Source: Phycisphaerae bacterium (lineage in GTDB: Bacteria > Planctomycetota > Phycisphaerae > UBA1845). From it: a DNA stretch of 40,825 nt. The stretch is taken from NCBI GenBank assembly GCA_030429365.1, contig JAUIEW010000012.1:1-40825 (forward strand), read 5' to 3'. The notes beneath the pieces are model-generated. The model worked only from the letters and a program-made list of their open reading frames with translations, was not told the origin of the DNA and did no database searches. Shown one piece after another: positions 1 to 6,914 of this stretch (position 1 is its first letter; the number at the start of each line of letters is the position of its first letter). Made by a program: the position numbers and the translations under genes.

Positions 1-2
1 TC

Positions 3-770
3 CTCGACGTCTTTCTCGGGGACCACGTGTACGGTCTGGTGGAGTGGAGAGGGGACCGTGGAGAGGCCCCGACTGCGGGCTTCTGGGAGGCCCGGGTCGA
101 GCAGGCATACCTCAGCGTCGCCACCTCGTCGGGGGCACTGCAGTTCCAGGCGGGCATCTTCCCGAATCCCTTCGGGGCGTACGCACAACGTCACCTCACT
201 GTGGTCGATCCCTTTCTCCGACCCCCGCTCCCGTACGATTACCGGACCGTGGTTTCGAGGCGATGGTCGCCCGCGAGCGCCGACTGGTTCGTGCGCTGGA
301 GGGACAACCCGTCGGAGTGGCGTCGAGACGGTGCTCCACCGATCTGGGGCGTTCCCTACCAGTGGGGCGGCATGGTGACGGGGGAGGTCGGCATCTTTCG
401 ACTCCGCGTGGCGGGGATGAACAGCGCTCCGTCCAGTGAACCCGTCGACTGGTACGAGTTCGACGTCGTCGAAGAACCATCGTGGGTTGCCCGGATCGAG
501 GCCGTACTGACTCCAGAGTTGACGCTGGGGGGGTCCTGGGACGTGGGCCCGTATGCGCGAACGTCGATCCCGAATGGACCCGACGCTCCACCGGCCGGCA
601 CGACCTACGATCAGAGGCTGTGGGGTGCCGATGCGGCGTTCGCGAGGGGACGGTTCATGGTGCGCGGTGAGTGTAACAAAAAACGCACCCTCAAGGGGTG
701 CGCTTGGATGAATCAAAGAACGGCCGTCGTTGGCTTGGTTTGCTTAAGATCCTGCCTGGGCAGCATTTAG
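3..770 (+). CDS. Outer-membrane porin-like fragment, truncated at both ends
   Basis: The frame is open from the window edge, so the 5' end is missing; the GTG at 27 is probably internal. The protein is rich in alternating aromatic and charged residues typical of outer-membrane beta-barrel strands. A stretch reading FQAGIFPNPFGAYAQR followed by PLPYDYRTVVS resembles porin-like proteins of Acidobacteria and related groups (recalled family resemblance, not searched). Homology-like sequence ends near base 670 (about residue 222 of the visible frame). The remaining codons to the stop at 768-770 run antisense through the rpsT terminator and the rpsT 3' end and do not look like protein. Base composition is GC-richer than the rest of the window. 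The gene is therefore broken, either by a real rearrangement or by an assembly join. Function as a porin is inferred. Confidence 0.5.
   Translation, partial: LDVFLGDHVYGLVEWRGDRGEAPTAGFWEARVEQAYLSVATSSGALQFQAGIFPNPFGAYAQRHLTVVDPFLRPPLPYDYRTVVSRRWSPASADWFVRWRDNPSEWRRDGAPPIWGVPYQWGGMVTGEVGIFRLRVAGMNSAPSSEPVDWYEFDVVEEPSWVARIEAVLTPELTLGGSWDVGPYARTSIPNGPDAPPAGTTYDQRLWGADAAFARGRFMVRGECNKKRTLKGCAWMNQRTAVVGLVCLRSCLGSI
676..703 (-). terminator. Rho-independent terminator of rpsT
   Basis: A 7-bp GC-rich stem pairs 684-690 with 696-702 around a 5-base loop. On the minus strand it is followed by a six-U tract (A run at 678-683). It lies about 40 bases beyond the rpsT stop codon. Confidence 0.85.
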
Positions 771-1016
771 CTTGCGGGCCAGCCGTGATTTCTTGCGGGC
801 GGCGGTATTCTTATGCATGGTGCTGGTGCTCGAGGCCTGGTCCAGAATCTTGGTGACTTTGCGGTATTCGCTTTCCGCGGTGGCAAGGTCGTGAGCGCGA
901 AGGGCGTCTTCAAACTTGCGGATCTGGGTCTTAATCTCCGACTTGCGTGAGACGTTTTGGGCGCGTCGCACGGCATTTTGCCGGATTCTTTTCTTTGCTG
1001 ATGCTGAGTTGGCCAC
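744..1016 (-). CDS. rpsT: 30S ribosomal protein bS20
   Basis: A 90-residue basic protein matching the bS20 family in length and pattern. It opens MANSASAKKRIRQNAVRR and carries the conserved TMHKNTAARKKSRL stretch near residues 65-80. bS20 binds 16S rRNA early in 30S assembly and is a three-helix bundle. The start is GTG at 1016, with GGAG 9 bases upstream. The gene is monocistronic, with a strong terminator just downstream. A small hairpin followed by six U on the same strand (1035-1055) ends about 20 bases before the start codon and could attenuate or insulate the gene. A non-AUG start fits the weak starts known for autoregulated rpsT in enterobacteria, but autoregulation here is only a suggestion. 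Confidence 0.95.
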   Translation of the reverse strand: MANSASAKKRIRQNAVRRAQNVSRKSEIKTQIRKFEDALRAHDLATAESEYRKVTKILDQASSTSTMHKNTAARKKSRLARKLNAAQAGS

Positions 1017-1034
1017 GTCAGTGTTCTCCAGTAC

Positions 1035-1056
1035 AAAAAATCGAAGCGGGCTTCGT
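1035..1056 (-). terminator. Hairpin plus U-tract in the rpsT leader
   Basis: CGAAG at 1042-1046 pairs with CTTCG at 1051-1055 around a 4-base loop. On the minus strand it is followed by six U (1035-1040). It sits between the TPR-like gene and rpsT, so it may end upstream transcription or attenuate rpsT. The stem is only 5 bp. Confidence 0.4.
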
Positions 1057-1113
1057 TCACCCGCCGCTACAGCAAGGCTCGCAGGCAGAATTCGAGCCGA
1101 AAAACAGCAAAAT

Positions 1114-1130
1114 GCCTGTGAAATTCAGGC
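1114..1130 (-). terminator. Possible terminator after the TPR-like gene
   Basis: GCCTG at 1114-1118 pairs with CAGGC at 1126-1130, just beyond the stop codon of the 1138-2595 gene. On the minus strand it is followed by a U-rich but interrupted tract. It is a weak candidate that could work together with the hairpin at 1042-1055. Confidence 0.4.
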
Positions 1131-1137
1131 ATCAAGC

Positions 1138-2595
1138 TCATGCCAGTCCTTCAATTCGGCTGCGAACGTCGCGGTAATTATAATCGACCTGTAATAACTT
1201 TCCATAGGTCTGCTTGGCGTCAGCGGTGTCTTTATTGTCTTCCTGGGATCGGCCAAGCCAGTAGTTCAATTCCTTGGCCATATCGTCGTCTGTGAGCTCA
1301 TAATCGGCGATTGCGTCGGCCAGGATGCTGGCGGCTTGGGAAAACAGGCCCTTCTGGAAGAAGCAGCGTCCCAGATAAAGGGCGCACGAATGACGCACTT
1401 TTGGGTCGGAACGGGCCTGCTGGAGCAGCGGGATGGCTTCGTCGAACTTGCTGACCTGGAAGAGTCGGCGGGCATATTCGTATTTAAGCCGCAGATCCGT
1501 CGGGTATTTGGCGACCCGCTCTTTGTACGCCCCAACCTCAAACGCGAGTCGGCGCTTCATGTTGGCTTTATAGGCCTCTTCGTCGCCGGATTTCTTGGCT
1601 TTTCGGGCGTTTCGGCCCATCTGGCGGATAGCAATGTCGTCGGCGCGAAGCTTGAAGCGGTAGTTGTTGGTCTCTTTGTATTTCTCGACGAGGAGTTTGA
1701 CGGCCTCGGCTTCGCGGGCGTCGTTCTCGTCCTTAACGAGCAGATTGACGTAGGCGATGACCTTGGCCTCCACCTCGGGGTTGGCTTCCATTTCCTCTTT
1801 GGCGTGCTGGACGAGTTCGGCTTGTCGCTCTTCGGACTGGACGATGCGGTCCTGGTCGTGAAGGCGGGCTTGGCTCCCTGAGTCTTGAACGCTGTCTTTG
1901 AAGGAGTCAGCCGTCTGGTAATTCCCGCGGAGGATGGTCAGCTTGGTCGAGAGGTTTCGAATCACGTTGCCCAGATCGCGGTTCTTGGGCTCGGCGGCTT
2001 GTTGGGCGGCGAGCGCTTCCAGGGCGATTTCAAAGGCGGTCAATGCCTCGGTCATTTCCTTGCGGGCTTGGCATCGATCGCCAACTTCCTCGCAATAGTC
2101 TTTGAGTGTCGTGTATTTCTTGGGTTTCTTCTTTTTGTCGTTCCCGATGTTTTCAAGAACGATTGGGGCGATCCAAAGTGCGGCTTTGTCGCAGTGGGCT
2201 TTGTTGGCGTTTTTCAGCAACCCCTCGGCGTATTCTGAGTTTTGCGGATCGTGGGCGAGCAGCCATGCCGCGTTGACCATGCCTTTGACGGGGTCCTTGG
2301 TCGACATCGAATACTTCATCGAGTCGCGCATGCCGGGCTTCTTACCGCCAGTCTGCCAGCGGGCGACGCCGCAACCGCGAAGCGGCTTGAGGCCTTCTTC
2401 GACGGCTTCAGGATTTATGGCCAGCCCTTCGACAAAAGACTTGATTGCGTAATCGTAATTTCGTTGGTCGACCAGTTTTCGCGCCTGCTCAAACCAGCGG
2501 TTTGCCGACTTGCGCTTGGCATCGGTGACTTCGTACCGGGCAATTGCCGGATCAACCGGATCGCTATTGGGGGAATCGGGAAGGTCAGCCGTCAT
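1138..2595 (-). CDS. TPR-like helical repeat protein, cytoplasmic
   Basis: A 485-residue protein with no signal peptide or membrane segment. Residues ~28-75 (ANRWFEQARKLVDQRNYDYAIKSFVEGLAINPE) look like one TPR. More TPR-like helix pairs lie near residues 170-225 and across 350-480 (FDEAIPLLQQARSD, CALYLGRCFFQKGLFSQAASILADAI). The middle (residues ~235-345) is highly charged and probably coiled coil. Such proteins are scaffolds; no catalytic motif is visible and the partner is unknown. A TATAAT on the minus strand at 2603-2608 is followed by only 7 bases before the ATG, suggesting a leaderless or near-leaderless transcript. The next gene on the same strand is rpsT, separated by hairpins, so an operon is unlikely. 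Confidence 0.8.
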   Translation of the reverse strand: MTADLPDSPNSDPVDPAIARYEVTDAKRKSANRWFEQARKLVDQRNYDYAIKSFVEGLAINPEAVEEGLKPLRGCGVARWQTGGKKPGMRDSMKYSMSTKDPVKGMVNAAWLLAHDPQNSEYAEGLLKNANKAHCDKAALWIAPIVLENIGNDKKKKPKKYTTLKDYCEEVGDRCQARKEMTEALTAFEIALEALAAQQAAEPKNRDLGNVIRNLSTKLTILRGNYQTADSFKDSVQDSGSQARLHDQDRIVQSEERQAELVQHAKEEMEANPEVEAKVIAYVNLLVKDENDAREAEAVKLLVEKYKETNNYRFKLRADDIAIRQMGRNARKAKKSGDEEAYKANMKRRLAFEVGAYKERVAKYPTDLRLKYEYARRLFQVSKFDEAIPLLQQARSDPKVRHSCALYLGRCFFQKGLFSQAASILADAIADYELTDDDMAKELNYWLGRSQEDNKDTADAKQTYGKLLQVDYNYRDVRSRIEGLA

Positions 2596-2602
2596 GTTCT
2601 GA

Positions 2603-2608
2603 ATTATA
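2603..2608 (-). promoter_or_regulatory. Consensus -10 box (TATAAT) at the TPR-like gene start
   Basis: A perfect TATAAT reads on the minus strand and ends 7 bases before the ATG at 2595. Initiation at the usual distance would fall at or next to the start codon. I see no clear -35 element. Confidence 0.45.
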
Positions 2609-2823
2609 CTCTTAGTAGGTGGCGACTCTCCACCGCTCGATGCTGCAAATATTGACGCAGCGGGAACTGGCGAGTAGAGTCGAAATTGCTATTAATTCTT
2701 GTAAGAGCGGTTGTTACGAAACGCAACCGGTGGATGCTAGCGAGTTGCACGACCGTGTCAACCTGCACCGCCTCGGAGGCAGGTCTCTGTCTGGGTGAAG
2801 CGGCTCTCTGGAAGGTTCAAGAC

Positions 2824-3393
2824 GTGTTAGATCAGATCGACATAGAGTCGCTCGTTATCGTGAAGTATCCGGCTCCGATTCTCCGCAAGAAGTGCGAGCC
2901 CATCACGACATTCGATGCATCGCTGGGGCAATTGGTTTGCAAGATGTGCGAATTGATGCACGCCCAGAACGGCGTGGGGTTGGCCGGTCCGCAGGTTGGG
3001 CTGCCGCTTCGGATTTTCGTTTGGAATCCGACAGGTGCACCCGATGGCGACCGGGTCTCGATCAATCCCGCCCTCAAAGATCTGCAGGGGCAAGTCGAAG
3101 CCGAGGAAGGGTGCCTTTCGATTCCGGACGTTCATGTTCGGGTGAAGCGGGCGTCGACCGCGAAGCTCGTGGCGTTTGACGCATCGGGCGCGCAGTATGA
3201 GATCGTCGGCGAGGATTTGATGGCCCGCATCTGGCAGCACGAGAACGATCATCTCAACGGGCAGTTGATCCTCGATTATCAATCGCCTGGTGAAGAGATC
3301 GCCCACCGAAGAGCTCTCAAAGAGTTGACGGCAGAGTACAAGAAGTCCCACCCCAAAAAGAAAGCCTCACCCTCCCGCGGGCGGAGACGATAA
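2824..3393 (+). CDS. def: Peptide deformylase
   Basis: Removes the N-formyl group from nascent proteins in the cytoplasm, using a metal ion (usually Fe2+). All three family motifs are present: GVGLAGPQ at residues 50-57 (family usual GxGLAAPQ), EGCLSIP at 95-101 with the metal-binding Cys97, and HENDH at 139-143 with metal ligands His139 and His143 and catalytic Glu140. I chose the GTG at 2824, giving 189 residues, because GGAAGG lies 8 bases upstream and the family sequence begins right after it. A longer open frame starts at 2686 but its extra residues do not resemble the family. The lysine-rich tail (residues ~176-189) is an extension. The stop is 3 bases before fmt, the classic def-fmt operon. 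Confidence 0.95.
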   Translation: MLDQIDIESLVIVKYPAPILRKKCEPITTFDASLGQLVCKMCELMHAQNGVGLAGPQVGLPLRIFVWNPTGAPDGDRVSINPALKDLQGQVEAEEGCLSIPDVHVRVKRASTAKLVAFDASGAQYEIVGEDLMARIWQHENDHLNGQLILDYQSPGEEIAHRRALKELTAEYKKSHPKKKASPSRGRRR

Positions 3394-3396
3394 GCC

Positions 3397-4347
3397 GTGC
3401 GCATTGTCTTGATGGCATCCGGGGATTTTGCGATTCCGACCATGCGATCGTTGCTTGATCACGGGCACGAAATCCCGTTGGTGGTGACGCAACCGGACCG
3501 CGGTAGTGGGCGGGGCCGCAAAACCCAATCAACCCCAACCAAAACCAAGGCGATCGAACTGGGGCTGGAAGTACTGGCGACGCCAAATATCAATGATCCG
3601 GCAATTGTCGAGCGCATCCGCGAGTTGCGTGCCGATGTGGGGCTTGCGATTGCGTTCGGGCAGAAGATTGGGGCGGAAGTCCGCGAGGTTTTTGCCCATG
3701 ATTGCATCAATCTGCATGCGTCACTGCTTCCTGATTATCGTGGAGCCGCACCGTTTCAATGGTGCGTGATCAATGGGGACCAGGAGACGGGCGTGACGAC
3801 GTTTCGCCTCGTGGACCGAATGGACGCGGGGCCCATCTACGTGCAGCGGCGGACGATGCTGCGGGCGCAGGAGCGGGCGTGCGAGTTGCATGATCGATTG
3901 GCTGCGATCGGGGTAGACGCCGTGCATGCCACACTCGACATCTTTGCGTCAGATCCTGGTTTTCAGCCAGTGCCACAAGATGACACTCTGGCGACGCGAG
4001 CGCCGAAGATTTCCAAGGAAGACGGCCATGTGCGCTTTGATCAGCCGGCAACGACGCTGGTCAACAAGATCAACGGTTTGTGGGATTGGCCGGGGGCGCG
4101 GTGCCAGTTTGTCTCGAAAACCACGGGCAAATCCGAAATCGTGATGCTGGCGCTGGCTCGTTTGGGGGCTGACGAGAAACCGGGCGACGGACCGGGAACC
4201 GTGGACTTTCGCCGACAGGTCGCGGCGGCTGACCGGTATGTGGAGATTTTGGAAGTCAAACCGTCGGGCGGCAGACTCATGTCGTTTGAAGATTACGTGA
4301 ATGGGCGCCGGATTCAGCCGGGGGACTTATTCACGCCCATCGACTAA
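3397..4347 (+). CDS. fmt: Methionyl-tRNA formyltransferase
   Basis: Transfers a formyl group from 10-formyl-tetrahydrofolate to initiator Met-tRNA. At 316 residues it is the normal family length. The N-terminal Rossmann-type domain holds the catalytic triad Asn105, His107 and Asp143 in NLHASLLPDYRGAAP and DAGPIY. The C-terminal OB-like tRNA-binding domain covers residues ~205-310 (INGLWDWPGA region). It starts at GTG 3397, 3 bases after the def stop, with the start context inside the end of def. It forms a functional pair with the deformylase next door. Confidence 0.95.
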   Translation: MRIVLMASGDFAIPTMRSLLDHGHEIPLVVTQPDRGSGRGRKTQSTPTKTKAIELGLEVLATPNINDPAIVERIRELRADVGLAIAFGQKIGAEVREVFAHDCINLHASLLPDYRGAAPFQWCVINGDQETGVTTFRLVDRMDAGPIYVQRRTMLRAQERACELHDRLAAIGVDAVHATLDIFASDPGFQPVPQDDTLATRAPKISKEDGHVRFDQPATTLVNKINGLWDWPGARCQFVSKTTGKSEIVMLALARLGADEKPGDGPGTVDFRRQVAAADRYVEILEVKPSGGRLMSFEDYVNGRRIQPGDLFTPID

Positions 4348-4387
4348 CGCAATCACCATTCCAGCCGCGGTCGTATGGCTCGAAACA

Positions 4388-4410
4388 CACTGGGTGGCAA
4401 GCACCCAGTG
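4388..4410. repeat. Perfect 9-bp intergenic palindrome
   Basis: CACTGGGTG at 4388-4396 and CACCCAGTG at 4402-4410 form a perfect stem with a 5-base loop. It lies between two convergent genes (fmt and the small anchored protein) and could act as a bidirectional transcription barrier, although neither side has a U tract. The sequence has the look of a dispersed genomic repeat. A half copy of the first arm is seen at 14330-14338. Confidence 0.6.
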
Positions 4411-4440
4411 GCACACTTGATGCGGCCGAGCGCGGGCAGC

Positions 4441-4857
4441 TTACCGATCGAGCAGGTCATTCATGGTTGGCGGCTTGGAGAGGTACTCGACATCGCCAGC
4501 GGAATCGAACTTGACCATGAACTGCATTTCAGTCGTGAATTTGTAGAGAAACTCGAAACCTTCTGGAAGCGAATCGTTGCCAATTCGATCTTCGAGGTTC
4601 TTGGCGTCGAACGGCATGAACGGGCCTGGCTTGGATATCTCGATTTCGTTGCCACCGATGTTTTTCTTTTGGATGACATAGAAGCGGCACTCGCCGGGTT
4701 TTGAGACGGCGACAACTTTTTGCCAGGACATGCCGGGTTTGATCGCTGCTTTTGCGTCGCGCCCCTGTTGAGCCGGGTCGAATGATAGCAAGCCACCGTA
4801 GTGCATTGCTCCGTATCCGATTCCAACGACCAATACCAAGCCAATCAGGAATTTCAT
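4441..4857 (-). CDS. Small N-terminally anchored protein of unknown function
   Basis: 138 residues. It opens MKFLIGLVLVVGIGYGAMHYGG, a single membrane anchor or uncleaved signal (residues ~3-20), followed by a small soluble domain. That domain has features such as AAIKPGMSWQKVVAVSKPGECRFY and a conserved-looking DSLPEGFEFLYKF. The GMSWQKV segment resembles the SmpA/BamE-like pattern (GMT..qV...lG), but the match is too short to assign. I chose the ATG at 4857 because AAGGA lies 7 bases upstream and the membrane segment follows at once; the longer frame to 4968 adds unlikely residues. A TTGATT-N17-TACAAG promoter candidate lies at 4940-4968. Function unknown. Confidence 0.65.
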   Translation of the reverse strand: MKFLIGLVLVVGIGYGAMHYGGLLSFDPAQQGRDAKAAIKPGMSWQKVVAVSKPGECRFYVIQKKNIGGNEIEISKPGPFMPFDAKNLEDRIGNDSLPEGFEFLYKFTTEMQFMVKFDSAGDVEYLSKPPTMNDLLDR

Positions 4858-4939
4858 GGTTCGATCCTTAAACGAAGAGTAGTCAATTGCCGGCCTATCA
4901 TTTCGCCACTCTGCTGCTGGTAGGGTGCCCTTATTCGTA

Positions 4940-4968
4940 CTTGTATCAAACCACGCAAGCCCAATCAA
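4940..4968 (-). promoter_or_regulatory. Possible sigma70-type promoter for the 4441-4857 gene
   Basis: On the minus strand TTGATT (4963-4968) and TACAAG (4940-4945) are separated by 17 bases, with the gene start about 83 bases downstream. Found by eye only. Confidence 0.35.
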
Positions 4969-4984
4969 ACCAATTGCGCGAGGA

Positions 4985-5689
4985 CTACGCTAAGTTCAGC
5001 AGTAGTTCCGGCAATTTGGCAAGAGAGGTGATTTCATGGGCGGGATGTCCGCCGGATGGGGCGGGGTTGGCGCGATGTATGCCATCTGGACGATCGATAT
5101 GGATTGAAGTCCAGCCGAGTGCGTTGGGGGCGACGAAATCTTTCGCGAGGTTGTCGGCGATGTATGTGCAGGCCTCGTGACTTACTTGGAGTTTGTCGGC
5201 GATCAACTCGAATGCCCGATGATGCGGTTTCCAGAATTCGCGGCCCAAAGCGTCGGTCAAGACGACTTCATCGACTTTGGAATCGACCTGCAGTGACGCC
5301 ACCTTATTCTGCTGTGCGACCAGAAAACCATCCGAGATGATGCCCAACTTGTAGTCGGGGCGCAGCGCTTTCAAAACGGCGGCTGCCTCCGGATACAACT
5401 CGATGGTTGGCGGGTGATTGCGGAACGTCTCGACCATTTTCATGATCGTATTTTCCGCGTCATGGTGGCCAACTTCTTCGAGCATGACGTTGAAGACGCG
5501 GGCGCGATTGGGCGAATCGAACAGTTCGCACATCCGCCGGAAGGCTTTGTCGGCGTCGCCAAGGATGTCGGCGTGGGCTTGGGCGACGGCGCGGTAGCCG
5601 CTGAATGTGTAGGTCTTTTCAGCGTAGAGCGTGTCGTCGAGATCGAAGATGACAGCGTGGATGGGTCGCATCGATTGCCTTACGGTCAT
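4985..5689 (-). CDS. HAD-superfamily phosphatase
   Basis: 234 residues with the HAD core motifs in order: DLDDT with nucleophile Asp16 and Asp18 (FDLDDTLY), motif II Ser119 in IISDGF, motif III Lys154, and motif IV with Asp179 and Asp184 (ADNLAKDF). The helical cap between residues ~25 and 95 fits a subclass I enzyme acting on a small phosphorylated metabolite. The substrate cannot be read from sequence. The ATG at 5689 overlaps the stop of the upstream ATP-grasp gene as ATGA, so the two are translationally coupled and probably act in one pathway. Motif IV reads ADN where GDN or GDs is commoner, a mild variation. Confidence 0.85.
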   Translation of the reverse strand: MTVRQSMRPIHAVIFDLDDTLYAEKTYTFSGYRAVAQAHADILGDADKAFRRMCELFDSPNRARVFNVMLEEVGHHDAENTIMKMVETFRNHPPTIELYPEAAAVLKALRPDYKLGIISDGFLVAQQNKVASLQVDSKVDEVVLTDALGREFWKPHHRAFELIADKLQVSHEACTYIADNLAKDFVAPNALGWTSIHIDRPDGIHRANPAPSGGHPAHEITSLAKLPELLLNLA

Positions 5690-6780
5690 GCCTTGCGTTC
5701 GGTGGAACGGGACTTTCTAGGTGAGGCTTCGGTTAGTAGCGACTTCATGCTGCCATCGACAAAGAGTGACTCGTCGTAGCGGAGCATCGCGATGTTGTCT
5801 TCGTATTGATCGGGATGGATCTTCATGGGCTTGCCCAACAGTTCGGTCATCAACCACCTGGGAAAGTCCGCTCCTGCATGGATGGAAAGCGGTGCGCCGC
5901 CGCCGAATCGCGGATTGATTTCGATGACGCTGATTCGTCCCGTGCGCGTGGCCATGCATTGGACGGTGATGACGCCTTTGAAGCCCGGGATCGCTTCGGC
6001 GACTGAGCGGCCGACCTCGATGATGTGGGGGTCTTTGACGATGAGGCCTTTGCTAACTTCGCCGGTGCGGACTTCGAGCCGCCGCCTGGGTACGACGCAG
6101 CGCGGTACGCCGTCGAAACCGGTATAGACGTCCATCGTGTGCTCGATGCCTTCGACGTATTCTTGCACGACGCAATCGGGTTGACGCTTGATGAAGACCC
6201 GCAGTTCATCGGTGTCGTGGATCTTGAATAAGCCTTGGCCGGCGCTTCCGGAACGTGGTTTGAGAAAATACGGGAATCGATGGCGCTTGCGGGCGAGGAT
6301 CTGTTCGGGGCTCCACGTCTCGGGCGTGTCGATATTGGCTTCGCGCAGCGTTTCGTAGGTTAGTAGTTTGTCTGCACAGGCTTTGATGGCCGACTGTTTG
6401 GAGATGACCACCGTGCAACCGAGTTTGGCGAAGCGCGATGCCGACCTGCTCAGTGCCAAGAGGTCTGAGTCGATCAGTGGAATGATGGCATCGATCTTGT
6501 GTTTCTCGACGAGCGAAACAAGTGCCGAGATATGGTTGCGTTGCCCGATGCGCGGAATCAGGTGGGCGACGTCGGCATTGTGGATCGCAGGCGCGGTGTA
6601 GTTGATGTCGGCTCCGTGTATTTCAAGTTTGATGCGGAGCTTACGGGCCGCCCGTCGAAATGCGTCCAGCAACTCGATGCGCCGTCCCACGCACGTGAAG
6701 AGGATTCGCAAGTCTGGCGCAGCAGCATTGGTCTTGCGTCGGGCGCCGGACTTGGGATTGGCCTTCTTCGTGCGTTTCAT
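5686..6780 (-). CDS. ATP-grasp enzyme, carbamoyl-phosphate-synthase-like (PRK12767 type)
   Basis: 364 residues. An N-terminal Rossmann-like pre-ATP-grasp domain (residues ~24-120, ILFTCVGRRIELLDAFRRA then HGADINYTAPA) precedes an ATP-grasp fold. The latter has PYFLKPRSGSAGQGLFKI (Lys and the Gly-rich loop), VVQEYVEGIEHTMDVY and the metal-binding ISVIEINPRFGGGAPLS. Enzymes of this type ligate a carboxylate to an amine or thiol through an acyl phosphate. The group near PRK12767 is usually of unknown substrate, often in surface-sugar or peptide-modification loci. It is coupled to the HAD phosphatase by a 4-base overlap. The basic N-terminus (residues 1-20) is an extension of unclear use. AGG lies 6 bases before the ATG. 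Confidence 0.8.
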   Translation of the reverse strand: MKRTKKANPKSGARRKTNAAAPDLRILFTCVGRRIELLDAFRRAARKLRIKLEIHGADINYTAPAIHNADVAHLIPRIGQRNHISALVSLVEKHKIDAIIPLIDSDLLALSRSASRFAKLGCTVVISKQSAIKACADKLLTYETLREANIDTPETWSPEQILARKRHRFPYFLKPRSGSAGQGLFKIHDTDELRVFIKRQPDCVVQEYVEGIEHTMDVYTGFDGVPRCVVPRRRLEVRTGEVSKGLIVKDPHIIEVGRSVAEAIPGFKGVITVQCMATRTGRISVIEINPRFGGGAPLSIHAGADFPRWLMTELLGKPMKIHPDQYEDNIAMLRYDESLFVDGSMKSLLTEASPRKSRSTERKA

Positions 6781-6914
6781 GGATTGCCTATGGGAAACTT
6801 CGGTGACTCCCGCTGAATCGTTGAGGCGTTTGGCATGGCACTATACCCTGTTGTGCCTGCCGACTCCACTGGGGCGTGGGGTGGTTATGGGATGTCGCTT
6901 GGTACAGAAGAAAA

